A stretch of 64,000 nucleotides of DNA from Desertivirga xinjiangensis (GTDB taxonomy: Bacteria; Bacteroidota; Bacteroidia; Sphingobacteriales; Sphingobacteriaceae): positions 62,001-126,000 of the forward strand of contig NZ_JAFMZP010000012.1 of NCBI RefSeq assembly GCF_024436435.1. The letters run 5' to 3'. The position numbers were made by a program, and so were the translations under genes. This document shows, one piece after another, positions 8,928 through 18,114 of this stretch (position 1 is the stretch's first letter; every line of letters starts with the position of its first letter). The notes under the pieces were generated by a model, which was not told where the DNA came from, did not search any database, and was given only the letters and a program-made list of their open reading frames with translations.

Positions 8928-11172
8928 TGTTGTTCTTTTTGAACCAGCGCTTCTTAGCAGGAGCTTCTACCGGAACCTTATTTATCACCCAGCCGATGAA
9001 CTTTTTGTGATTAAGGGCATGAAGATACTCTGTCTGTGCTTTTTGCTGATCATTTAGCTTCCTGTTAGCCTCAAAAATACCGATAATTTTGTCGGTAAAC
9101 AGGAACCATTCCTTAGCTTTATCAAGATCCTTCAACGAAGGAGTTTCAACAATTATATAATCAAAGTTTGAGCGTAGCTGGCTGAACTTTTCTTCCAGAG
9201 ATCTTTGCCCGGTTACTTCCAGGAGAGAAGTACCTATCCCTTTGTTGCCCAGTACACTTATTCCTGGCTTACTGAAATCAGCGATGGCCGTATGCCCGAG
9301 TAAGTAATCCTCGAAATGACGCTCAGCCTTGATAGACCTGCTTAAGGAAGGATCTGTAAAGTTACCGTCAATAAGGAGCACGTTTTTGTTAGTCAATGCC
9401 AATGCATAAGCCAGGCTGACAGATAACAAGGTTTTGCCCTCGCCGGGATTAAAGCTGGTTACAGACAGGAGTTTATTAGCCGTTGCCTGTGAAGCGGCCT
9501 CAGTTTCCTGCAAAGACCCGGCTGTTTCAGGTCCGCTGATTGAAATCAGCCGGGAGCTGTCCATTTCATTGCTTACTTCAAACCGTAATGCTCTCAGCTG
9601 GTCTTTAAACCCGCTAATTTTGTCCATTTGCCAGAGCGAAAGGATGTCGTTGGTTGGCGAGCTTAATTTTTCGATATATCCAAGTACCGGAAACCGGGTG
9701 GCGTTAGCCAGCTCTTTCGGGTGCGCAATTGTATTGTCGAGAAAAAATAAAGCAAACAGAACCGCTACTACAAAAGCGAAGCCTATTACGCCACTCAAAA
9801 TAACAAGCAGCATTTTTTTCGAAGCCTGGGGCGTTCCCGGCATCGCAATCTGGCTTTGACGTAGTTTTACAGAGAAGTTGCTTTGAATATTACTTTGGTT
9901 ATACTTGTCCAGTATCTCCAGGTATTCCTGACTTGCTGTCTCAATATCTCTTTCATAATTCTGGATACTTGCCTCGAAAGGAACAAGACGTGAAAACTGC
10001 GAACTTAGAGAATTAAACTCCTTTTCAAGCGAACCTACACTATGTTTGGCTATATCGAGCTGTGTTTGCAGGGTGATCTTTTGCGAAACCAGATCCTGTT
10101 TAGCAGATAAGGGATTATAAATGTTCTCTTCTACAGATTGAACGATCTTAGAACCGAGCGCTGCCTGAATTGAATCCATACTTTCTTTATAGCCGGAATC
10201 AAAACCCTCCTTTATATATTCAAGGTTCATAGCCTGTAACCTTTCGCGGTAAGCTACAATGTCTGAATTTACTCTTGTGGCCGTAGCTTCAAGATATTTC
10301 CTTTCCCGTGGCGAAAATTTGCTATTGATTTCATTTATTGCGCCTGCATAGGCAATGATCTGCTTGGCCGCCTCTTCTCTGCTGCTCTGCGTTTCAACCA
10401 TCTTTCCATAAAGGATCCGTGCCTGTTCGGGAAGATTTAATACACCATTCTTTATTTTATACGACTTGAGCAAAGCCATCTTTTCATCAAGGTTCCTTTG
10501 TTTTTCTTTCAACAGATCAGAAAGAAAAGTGGCAGATTTTTGATCCTGAGCTTTAGTGTTTGCCGAATAATATTTAATGAACTCTTCACTGGCACTATTA
10601 GCGACAAATGCTGATAACTGGGGATTCTCCGACTCGAATTCAACGGTAATAAAATCACTCTGACCTACACGGTATACCCGGAGTTTTTCTTTAAGCGATT
10701 CAGCATCGTAATCCAGAGATGTCAAAATATCATTCAGCTTATCTTCTTCGGGAGTTGCTAGGGTTAATGGCTGCATATTTTGATAGTGAGTACGGAATGC
10801 TGTATAAGCTTTCCTTTTTTCCTCTGCACTAAGTTCATTCAAGTGCTTGCTAGGCTTCCTGTAGGGATTTTTGCTCTCCAGGTCATGCAGAATAAGCTTA
10901 TAGGATACCATATCAAGCACTTGCTGCATTTGAACGATCTGTATCATATTGCTGAACCCTTGCTCGATCTCTGATAAAGCCGCAGGGGTTTGACCCGTTA
11001 AAAGGGCATCATCCGATTTATTAATTAAACCCGTTGAAATCTGTGCCTTGGAAATATAAGCACCGGGAAGGTTTCGGACAAGGATAAAGGTGATAACAAC
11101 AGTAATGATAGGGATAACGACTAAAATAATACTGTGTTTGTACAAAAAATTTAAAAACTTCCCTAATTCCAT
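8911..11172 (-). CDS. Wzz/Wzc-like chain-length determinant with C-terminal BY-kinase-type ATPase domain
   Basis: A 753-residue protein. Residues 1-60 form a Wzz domain with a first transmembrane helix near 14-34. A long periplasmic coiled-coil region follows, and a second helix lies near 455-480. From about 568 there is a P-loop domain with NPGEGKT (Walker A, about 576-581), VLLIDGN (Walker A', near 599) and DYIIVETP (Walker B position). It resembles bacterial tyrosine autokinases that control exopolysaccharide length. The tail KKRWFKKNNNGSHS has no tyrosine cluster, and the Walker B aspartate position reads ET rather than DT, so kinase activity is doubtful. It starts immediately after the TolC-like gene stop. 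Confidence 0.85.
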   Translation of the reverse strand: MELGKFLNFLYKHSIILVVIPIITVVITFILVRNLPGAYISKAQISTGLINKSDDALLTGQTPAALSEIEQGFSNMIQIVQMQQVLDMVSYKLILHDLESKNPYRKPSKHLNELSAEEKRKAYTAFRTHYQNMQPLTLATPEEDKLNDILTSLDYDAESLKEKLRVYRVGQSDFITVEFESENPQLSAFVANSASEEFIKYYSANTKAQDQKSATFLSDLLKEKQRNLDEKMALLKSYKIKNGVLNLPEQARILYGKMVETQSSREEAAKQIIAYAGAINEINSKFSPRERKYLEATATRVNSDIVAYRERLQAMNLEYIKEGFDSGYKESMDSIQAALGSKIVQSVEENIYNPLSAKQDLVSQKITLQTQLDIAKHSVGSLEKEFNSLSSQFSRLVPFEASIQNYERDIETASQEYLEILDKYNQSNIQSNFSVKLRQSQIAMPGTPQASKKMLLVILSGVIGFAFVVAVLFALFFLDNTIAHPKELANATRFPVLGYIEKLSSPTNDILSLWQMDKISGFKDQLRALRFEVSNEMDSSRLISISGPETAGSLQETEAASQATANKLLSVTSFNPGEGKTLLSVSLAYALALTNKNVLLIDGNFTDPSLSRSIKAERHFEDYLLGHTAIADFSKPGISVLGNKGIGTSLLEVTGQRSLEEKFSQLRSNFDYIIVETPSLKDLDKAKEWFLFTDKIIGIFEANRKLNDQQKAQTEYLHALNHKKFIGWVINKVPVEAPAKKRWFKKNNNGSHS

Positions 11173-11859
11173 TTATTTGATTTCTTCTAATTTAACTCCT
11201 AAAAGTTCTTCTAATGAGGCTTTAGTACTAAGCAAAGTGCCTTCTGCAGCAACTTTTGCCAGGCTGCTTGATCCTGCCCGGTCAAGAGCAGTGTTGTAAC
11301 TCTCAAGGGCTACTTCTCCTCTTTCGAATTTATACTTCATATGTACCAGATTGGTTTCGGCGTCTATTGTCGTTCTTGACGCGATCTGTACTGTTTTTAC
11401 AGCCTGTAAGTAGCTGAAATAGCGTCTTTTTACTTCGGTTGACAGAGTCAGGTTGTACTCGGCAATATCGTTCTTAGCAATTTTAAGCTCTTCCTTTGCT
11501 ATTTTTATATTTGACGGGGTTTGTAAAATACTTCCAATATTCAGGAATACACCTACCTGGTAACCGCTAAAAAATGTTGGGTTGACTACGTTCAGGTTGT
11601 TTTCAGGCGAATGAACATACGACAAACTTACCGGTGTTAGCCAGTTCAACTTTGCCTTGTTGATATTCGATTCGGCAATGTTAATTCTGCTGGATGCGTT
11701 TTTAGTACGCGGATAATTTTCCAAAGCAGTGGCTACTAATTTTTCCAGGTACTCGTAAGAAACGTCAGTCATGATAGTCTCCTGAGACTTGGCCTGGCCC
11801 GCAAAAAACAAAAGAACTAGTAACAGAGAAGCCTTTATCGCTTTTTTAATCATAAGCAT
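11173..11859 (-). CDS. Half-length TolC-family outer-membrane protein
   Basis: A 228-residue protein with an N-terminal signal peptide ending near GQAKSQ. Then come TolC-type helical segments: LVATALENYPRTKNASSRI, IAESNINKAKL, and LVHMKYKFERGEVALESYN near the C-terminus. Full TolC proteins have two such structural repeats in over 400 residues; this has one and no stop-broken remainder downstream, because the stop is adjacent to the next ATG. It is the first gene of the minus-strand operon, and no Wza-type exporter is visible, so it may form or assist the outer-membrane exit. That role is inference. Confidence 0.75.
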   Translation of the reverse strand: MLMIKKAIKASLLLVLLFFAGQAKSQETIMTDVSYEYLEKLVATALENYPRTKNASSRINIAESNINKAKLNWLTPVSLSYVHSPENNLNVVNPTFFSGYQVGVFLNIGSILQTPSNIKIAKEELKIAKNDIAEYNLTLSTEVKRRYFSYLQAVKTVQIASRTTIDAETNLVHMKYKFERGEVALESYNTALDRAGSSSLAKVAAEGTLLSTKASLEELLGVKLEEIK

Positions 11860-12430
11860 GTATACTCAATTAACAATGCCAAAGTTATTGTTAATCTTAA
11901 TTTTTAAAGTGTTTTATTAAAACTCATCGTAGCGGATGCTCATAATCTATATCCTATAATTATGCCAAAACGATTTTCACCCCATAAAATCTCAATGTAT
12001 ACTTTGATCCTGTAGTGCACTTTCTGTAAAATAATGAGTAACAGCCCGCCATGGCTTTCCAGTATTTGAAAAAACAGACGGTTCATCTGGCAATGAATAA
12101 ATGTAATTGCTGTTTAATTAATCGTTCTTGGGGAAATTATTACTCACATGCAGGGATGTTTCTGCTCGTAATTGGAAAATTCAATTAATTACCCGCAATG
12201 TAAGGTTCCTCTCTTCCGATTGTCATTTTTTTTCAATTTTCCTGCTATTTAGCTTGTATACAGTATGATCTCCGGTTTTTAATCAATACGTTTTTTTCCC
12301 GGCGACGAGATTGGAGTAATCTTTGACTATGAACTAAGTATCAGCTGCTTTTCCGAAAAGCAGACTATGATGAGTAATTTTTGCGATTCAGTTAAACTTT
12401 ATAATCATAATCCCGTAAGGGGAATGTAAT
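11860..12430. other. Divergent intergenic region (571 bp) with promoter-like box and a perfect inverted repeat
   Basis: No supported ORF. For the minus-strand polysaccharide operon, CAAAGTTA at 11880-11887 is the reverse of TAACTTTG and fits the TAnnTTTG -7 box of Bacteroidota, but I find no clear -33 TTG at the right spacing. For the plus-strand adhesin gene, a perfect hairpin CTGCTTTT-CCG-AAAAGCAG lies at 12345-12363, about 68 bp before the ATG. It is a candidate operator or leader structure. Confidence 0.4.
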
Positions 12431-14950
12431 ATGAGAAAACTAATACTTTTTCTTCTTCCTTTCTTTTTCTTAGAGTTCTTGGGCTTGGGGGCCCAGGCTC
12501 AAAGCACTTCACCCTTTCCCTATCAAGAAACTTTCATGAGATCAACAGCCCCGGATATGATCCTGGACGGTTTGCCAAAAGCATATCTTACAGCGGGAGC
12601 GCCCCTTAACGATGGGGAAGGCAAAGGTTACCTTCGCCTGACTGAAAATACTGAAAATCAAAAAGGCCATATTTTTAGCCAAACGAAGTTTCCTTTCGAC
12701 AAAGGGCTTTCCATTGAGTTCGAATATTTCACTTACGGCGGCGGAGGAGAAGGTGCCGATGGTATTTGTTTCTTTCTTTTCGATGCATCCGTTCAGCCTA
12801 CGATCGGGGGCTTCGGGGGCTCGCTGGGATATGCTGCCTATTCCGGACAAGGAGAAACATCACCGGGTTTAAAGGGAGCCTATCTTGGTGTAGGTTTCGA
12901 TGAATTTGGCAACTTTGCTACAAATATTGAGAGCCGGAACGGAGGTGTACCAGAAGCTGATAGAAAAAGGGAAACAGTGACCTTACGTGGATCTGAGGCA
13001 AGTAGTTATAATTTTCTTACAAGTGTTGAAACCAACGAACTTACTCCCTCCTTTACAATAGGTGCCGGTCCACGTGTTACTAATACCGAAGACCAGGGAT
13101 ACCGTAAGGCGTACATCGATATAGCGCCACGGATTGGTGATGTTGGATATAATATCACCGTTAGAATTGAAGTTGGAGGGATGCCATCTAAAATGGTTAC
13201 TGTAATTGACAAATATCCCTACCTGGAACAAGCGCCCCCTCAACTAAGCTACGGTTTTGCTGCATCAACTGGTACATACAGAAATATACATGAGATCCGG
13301 AACCTTCGTATCGACATTTATAGGGAGAATGCCGTAATCCCTCCAACTGCCGTGAATGACATTTCTGAAAGCAATCCATTAAGTGTATATCAGGGCAAGC
13401 CAAACACAGTAAATGTTTTGAATAATGACATTAAGGGTGATGAAGACATTGACCCAACTTCGGTGACAATTGTTACCGGGCCTCAACATGCATCAGAGCC
13501 TCCCACCGTAGATGCTAATGGAAATATTATCTATAAACCAGATCCTAACTATACTGGTCCGGATTTTTTAATCTATTATGTTAAAGATAAAAACGGATTG
13601 CAATCTAACCCGGCGTTTGTTTACTTTGACGTAAAACCATTACCTAAAGGTGTTGATGATGAGGTTCCCTTCATTAACAAAAATACGTCCCTAACGGTGC
13701 CCTTTAACGTTAAAACAAACGACGGTCCCGATGGAACAGACTCAGAAGCAATACAGATCACGCAACCTGCGCATGGGACGGCAGTTATTGCTACAGATGG
13801 ATCACTTACTTACAGTCCGACCCTGGATTACTGGGGTCCTGATGAGCTTACCTATAAATTGAGGAAACCTGATGGCACAGAATCTTTGCCTATAACAGTT
13901 AAGTTAATAATCAACAATCCGCCTGCAGGACGCGATTCGACGATCCGTCTTCGTTACAATGCCCCGGATCCAATCATAGACCTGCCTACGCTGACATCCG
14001 ATACCGACGGTACGGTAAACAACCAGACCGTGCAAGTGCAGCAGCCGGCCAATGGTACCTTAAGCCCTCTCGGCAATGGACAATACAGATATACCCCTAA
14101 CGCCGGTTTTACGGGTATCGATGTGTTTACCTACACCATAAAGGACAATCTGGGAGCAATATCAGCTCCAGCTACGGTGACGATCAATGTCGATGATGTT
14201 CCCAGTCCTGTAATAGGTCTGGCGAAAGCCGTGAGCACCATCACACGTTCGTTAAATGGCAGCTATGATATAAAATACCTGTTCAGTCTTAAAAATATCG
14301 GAACGAAAAGTTTATTGAATGTAAGTTTGAAAGACGACCTGGGCCTTACCTTTACAGGCGCTGAGTTCATCATTAAATCGCTTACAGCAAGTGGAACCCT
14401 GGTAGCAGCGAATAATTTCAATGGATTTGCTGTCACGGAGATGCTCGACCCTTCAAGCACGCTGGCAGCTAACACCACCCAAACTGTGGAGCTCACGGTA
14501 AATGTGAGATTAACTACTAAGGAAGGCTTATTTCTCAACACTGCGTTTGCCAGAGGTGTCTCCGCAGGAAACAGCGACCCAACGGAAGATCAGTCAACAA
14601 CAGGAACCAATCCGGATCCTTTTGTTGCAGGAGACGTTAGCCCTAAGGATCCTACTATAGTAGAAATGTTGTTTCCTGAACTCTTTATTCCTGAAGGATT
14701 TTCTCCCAATAACGACGGCACCAACGACACTTTTGTTATCAGAAATGCCAGGGGCGGAAAAATAGAGATCGAGATCTTCAACCGCTGGGGAAACCGGGTG
14801 TACAGATCAGCTGACTATCAAAACGACTGGGACGGCAGGTGCCAGGAAAAACTTTGCCTGGGACAGGATCTGCCGACAGGTACCTACTACTACATTATCC
14901 ATTTGGGAGGTACAGATAAGTACTCAGGTTATATCACACTGAACAGGTAA
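12431..14950 (+). CDS. Secreted lectin-like adhesin with type B T9SS sorting domain
   Basis: An 839-residue exported protein. The signal peptide is near residues 1-23 (GLGAQAQS). Residues about 30-290 form an L-type lectin-like domain (GADGICFFLFDAS, GAYLGVGFDEFGNF). Then follow three cadherin/Big-like repeats, each marked by a YTP- or YKP-type strand and FxYxVKD (NIIYKPDPNYTGPD, LTYSPTLDYWGPDELTY, YRYTPNAGFTGIDVFTYTI). A DUF11-like repeat comes next (about 590-720). The C-terminal 90 residues carry IPEGFSPNNDGTNDTF and IFNRWGNRVY, the gliding-motility-associated type B sorting domain. It is thus a type IX secretion cargo kept at the cell surface. PorP/SprF and OmpA partners follow directly. 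Confidence 0.92.
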   Translation: MRKLILFLLPFFFLEFLGLGAQAQSTSPFPYQETFMRSTAPDMILDGLPKAYLTAGAPLNDGEGKGYLRLTENTENQKGHIFSQTKFPFDKGLSIEFEYFTYGGGGEGADGICFFLFDASVQPTIGGFGGSLGYAAYSGQGETSPGLKGAYLGVGFDEFGNFATNIESRNGGVPEADRKRETVTLRGSEASSYNFLTSVETNELTPSFTIGAGPRVTNTEDQGYRKAYIDIAPRIGDVGYNITVRIEVGGMPSKMVTVIDKYPYLEQAPPQLSYGFAASTGTYRNIHEIRNLRIDIYRENAVIPPTAVNDISESNPLSVYQGKPNTVNVLNNDIKGDEDIDPTSVTIVTGPQHASEPPTVDANGNIIYKPDPNYTGPDFLIYYVKDKNGLQSNPAFVYFDVKPLPKGVDDEVPFINKNTSLTVPFNVKTNDGPDGTDSEAIQITQPAHGTAVIATDGSLTYSPTLDYWGPDELTYKLRKPDGTESLPITVKLIINNPPAGRDSTIRLRYNAPDPIIDLPTLTSDTDGTVNNQTVQVQQPANGTLSPLGNGQYRYTPNAGFTGIDVFTYTIKDNLGAISAPATVTINVDDVPSPVIGLAKAVSTITRSLNGSYDIKYLFSLKNIGTKSLLNVSLKDDLGLTFTGAEFIIKSLTASGTLVAANNFNGFAVTEMLDPSSTLAANTTQTVELTVNVRLTTKEGLFLNTAFARGVSAGNSDPTEDQSTTGTNPDPFVAGDVSPKDPTIVEMLFPELFIPEGFSPNNDGTNDTFVIRNARGGKIEIEIFNRWGNRVYRSADYQNDWDGRCQEKLCLGQDLPTGTYYYIIHLGGTDKYSGYITLNR

Positions 14951-14970
14951 GAACACTTGTAAAAATAATA

Positions 14971-15915
14971 ATGAAGACAAGAAAAATAACATTAGGTTTA
15001 TCAACCTTTTTAATAAGTCTGATACTTAGCGCAACCACTGCTTTTGCCCAGCAGGAGGCCATGTTTACGCAATATATGTTTAATACGATGGCTTTAAATC
15101 CCGCATACGCAGGTAGCCGGAACGTGATCTCAGCAACAGCCTTGTATCGCAGTCAGTGGACGGGAATGGACGGAGCTCCAGAAACTACCACCTTTACCAT
15201 CGATGCGCCCATTAGTAATAAAAGGGTTGGGCTTGGATTACAGGTGTTTTCAGACAAGCTTGGAATCACAGCAACGAACGGCGCCGTCGCTACCTATGCA
15301 TACCGTATACGTATGGATAAAGCAAGTCTTTCTTTCGGACTGCAGGGAAGTGTAAGCCAGTATAAAGCGGACTATACCCGTGCACGGCTGGAGCCTTCAG
15401 GTCCATCCTATGATAATGCTTTCAGCAGCGATGTTAACACTGTGCTATTCAATTTTGGTACTGGCGTTTATTACAACTCTGATAAGTTTTACCTGGGGCT
15501 TTCGTCTCCGCAATTACTTGCTAATGCCTTACCTGGAAATAAAGATTACCAGTCTAAGTTAAATAAACAGCATTTTCATCTCTTTTTTATGTCGGGATAT
15601 GTGTTTAATCTGGACGAGGATTTTAAGTTAAAACCATCTGTATTGATAAAGGGAGTGAAGGGTGCACCTGTAGAGGGCGATGCCAACCTCAACCTCTGGA
15701 TCAAAAATACTTTTTCGATCGGCGCTTCATACCGCACCAACGCTGACATTGCGGGATTGTTCGAACTTCAGGCCACACCGCAGATCCGCATCGGATATGC
15801 TTATGACCATAGTATCACCAATCTGAAATCTGTGAATTCAGGCGGTCATGAAATTATGCTGCGTTATGAGTTCGGTTTAGACAAAAATAAAGTGCTTTCA
15901 CCAAGATACTTTTAA
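14971..15915 (+). CDS. PorP/SprF family type IX secretion membrane protein
   Basis: A 314-residue predicted outer-membrane beta-barrel. The signal peptide ends near TTAFAQ, followed by the family hallmark EAMFTQYMFNTMALNPAYAG and RSQWTGMDGAPETTTF. It ends in a barrel-like strand, IMLRYEFGLDKN. Members bind the type B C-terminal domains of T9SS cargo and hold them at the surface. Its place 20 bp after a type B cargo gene and 5 bp before an OmpA-type gene fits a dedicated partner of that adhesin. Confidence 0.92.
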   Translation: MKTRKITLGLSTFLISLILSATTAFAQQEAMFTQYMFNTMALNPAYAGSRNVISATALYRSQWTGMDGAPETTTFTIDAPISNKRVGLGLQVFSDKLGITATNGAVATYAYRIRMDKASLSFGLQGSVSQYKADYTRARLEPSGPSYDNAFSSDVNTVLFNFGTGVYYNSDKFYLGLSSPQLLANALPGNKDYQSKLNKQHFHLFFMSGYVFNLDEDFKLKPSVLIKGVKGAPVEGDANLNLWIKNTFSIGASYRTNADIAGLFELQATPQIRIGYAYDHSITNLKSVNSGGHEIMLRYEFGLDKNKVLSPRYF

Positions 15916-15920
15916 ATTTA

Positions 15921-18029
15921 ATGTACGTGAAGAAATATTATATCATAGTTCTAGTGTTACTGGCGGCATTTTTTGAAAAGTCAATAGCCCAGTCTTCCAA
16001 AATTAAACCTCAGCTTAAGATGGCTGAGAAAGAATACAAGAACCTGCGTTTCCTTTCAACAATAAAATATCTTGAGCCGGTATTAAAACAGGATTCTACA
16101 AACGTACGTGCGCAGGAGCTCATGGCTTATTGTAACCGCAACCTTCGTAATTACGACGAAGCTCTGTATTGGTTTGCCAAATTAAGCGCTCAGCCCGGAC
16201 TTAAATCCTCCTGGGCCCTGCACTATGCAGAAGCACTGGCTAACAAGGAACAATATGAGCTATCAGAAAACTGGTATCGCAAATACCTGAAGCTGGTTCC
16301 AGGCGACAAAAGGGCTACTTCTTTTATAAAGGCGGGAGCATTTTCCATGGAAGATAATGCAGAATGGAAGGTTTCTAAAACGAAATTGAATACTGTAGCT
16401 GCCGAATATTCGCCAGTATACTATAAAAATGGCCTGCTATTTACCAGCAACCGTCTTGAGTCAAAGCTCATTACGCCGGTGTTTGGCTGGGATCAAACCC
16501 CTTATTCAAATCTATATTATGTAGAAAGCCTCGAGGCGGTCTCCGCGGGCTCGTCTTCAGCAGCCCCTGCTGCGAAAAAAAGTCAGCAGTTTATCTTTAA
16601 CGATGATGATACTGCTCCTACAAGCAACGATAGTAAAACCCTTGGAGAACTTAACAATACCTGGCTGAAAAATACCATGGCCGATGAAAATCCTGGCCTT
16701 ACTATTTTACCCGTAGCCGGAAAAGTAAACAGTAAGTTTAACGAGGGAGCTGCCGCACTCATGCCCGAAGGTTCCCTGATGTTCACCAGGAATAACTATC
16801 AAAAGGGTAATATTGGCAAAAGCGACGACGGTACGATGAAGCTTAAACTGTATACAGCAAGTGGTACAGACTGGACTAAGATTGAAGCTTTCCCATATAA
16901 TAACGATGAATACTCAGTAGGACATCCGGCACTAAGCAAAGACGGTAATATTCTGATTTTTGCGTCTGATAAACCCGGAGGTTTTGGAGGTACAGATCTG
17001 TATTACTGCGTTCGCGCTGGCGAGGGAAGATTTTGGGGCAAACCGGTTAACATGGGACCTAAGATTAATACAGAAGGCAACGAGCTGTTTCCCTCATTTG
17101 CAAATGACGGAGTTTTATTGTTCTCATCTACGGGATACGCTGGTTTTGGAGGTCTTGATATTTTTGAAGTAATTATTAAAGACCTCAAGCCACAGGGAGT
17201 TCCTAAAAACCTGGGCGCGCCGATCAACAGCTTTGCTGATGATTTTGGGATGATCAGAAGCGCTGACGGCAAATCAGGCTATTTCAGCTCGAACCGGGAT
17301 GGCAGTGATGATATTTTCGAGTATAGACGCCAAAATTACCACGTGAAGCTTGAAGGAGTGCTTCTGGATGCCTATACAAAGATCCCTCTTAAGGGACAGG
17401 TATACCTTCAGCATAGTTACGGTACAGATACTCTTTTTGTCAGGCGTAAGGGAGATTTTGGAAAAGAACTTGTAAAAGAAACGGATTATGAAGTGATCGG
17501 TATGCATCCCGGTTATGTAACCAAAAGAGTTTTCATCAGTTCTGCAGGCATAAAAGATGATAGCACGATTGTAGTCAATTTGTTGCTTGAGAGAGCCAAT
17601 AAATCACAATTATGGGTAACCAGAAACTGCGACTCATTAAAAAAAGTATTCAAGGTGGAGAACATTTACTATGATCTCGATAAGTCTTTTATCCGCGAGG
17701 ACGCCCGCTTGCCATTACAGAGATTAGTCCGCTTAATGCAGGACCATCCTGAAATGACGGTTATTACAGCCAGCCATTGTGATAGCAGGGCGTCTTCCGG
17801 GTATAATAAAGCGCTTTCACTGCGCAGGGGAGAGGCAGCCAAGGCATACCTCGTTTCTCATGGGATTTCGCCAAAACGTATCCGGGTAGAGTATTATGGC
17901 AAAAGCCGCCTGACAAACAGTTGTTACGACGGGGTGCCCTGTTCTGAAGAAGATCAGCAGCTGAACCGCCGGACTGAATTCGATGTCATTCTCAATGGGG
18001 TGAATTTGACACAGATAGATTGTGAATAA
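15921..18029 (+). CDS. OmpA-family protein with TPR and PD40 propeller repeats
   Basis: A 702-residue exported protein. An N-terminal signal segment (residues 1-23) is followed by TPR-like helices (about 30-135) with paired Tyr/Ala positions. PD40-type beta-propeller blades follow around 150-470 (GLLFTSNR, ILIFASDKPGGFGGTDLYY, LLFSSTGYAGFGGLDIFEV, GYFSSNRDGSDDIFEY), then a carboxypeptidase-regulatory-like segment. The C-terminal OmpA domain (about 590-702) has YDLDKSFIREDA and NRRTEFDVIL, which bind peptidoglycan. This architecture regularly accompanies PorP/SprF genes and is related to PorE. It probably anchors the surface complex to the cell wall. Confidence 0.88.
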   Translation: MYVKKYYIIVLVLLAAFFEKSIAQSSKIKPQLKMAEKEYKNLRFLSTIKYLEPVLKQDSTNVRAQELMAYCNRNLRNYDEALYWFAKLSAQPGLKSSWALHYAEALANKEQYELSENWYRKYLKLVPGDKRATSFIKAGAFSMEDNAEWKVSKTKLNTVAAEYSPVYYKNGLLFTSNRLESKLITPVFGWDQTPYSNLYYVESLEAVSAGSSSAAPAAKKSQQFIFNDDDTAPTSNDSKTLGELNNTWLKNTMADENPGLTILPVAGKVNSKFNEGAAALMPEGSLMFTRNNYQKGNIGKSDDGTMKLKLYTASGTDWTKIEAFPYNNDEYSVGHPALSKDGNILIFASDKPGGFGGTDLYYCVRAGEGRFWGKPVNMGPKINTEGNELFPSFANDGVLLFSSTGYAGFGGLDIFEVIIKDLKPQGVPKNLGAPINSFADDFGMIRSADGKSGYFSSNRDGSDDIFEYRRQNYHVKLEGVLLDAYTKIPLKGQVYLQHSYGTDTLFVRRKGDFGKELVKETDYEVIGMHPGYVTKRVFISSAGIKDDSTIVVNLLLERANKSQLWVTRNCDSLKKVFKVENIYYDLDKSFIREDARLPLQRLVRLMQDHPEMTVITASHCDSRASSGYNKALSLRRGEAAKAYLVSHGISPKRIRVEYYGKSRLTNSCYDGVPCSEEDQQLNRRTEFDVILNGVNLTQIDCE

Positions 18030-18048
18030 TCTTTAAGTTTAATAAGCG

Positions 18049-18083
18049 AAAGGGCAGTACTGTAAATCAGTCTGCCCTTTTTT
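18049..18083 (+). terminator. Rho-independent terminator of the T9SS trio
   Basis: AAAGGGCAG (18049-18057) pairs with CTGCCCTTT (18072-18080), followed by a T-run. It sits 20 bp after the OmpA-family stop and before the convergent PRC-barrel gene. Confidence 0.8.
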
Positions 18084-18114
18084 AATAAAGCGGTATTTAC
18101 CCATCCGGATCACA

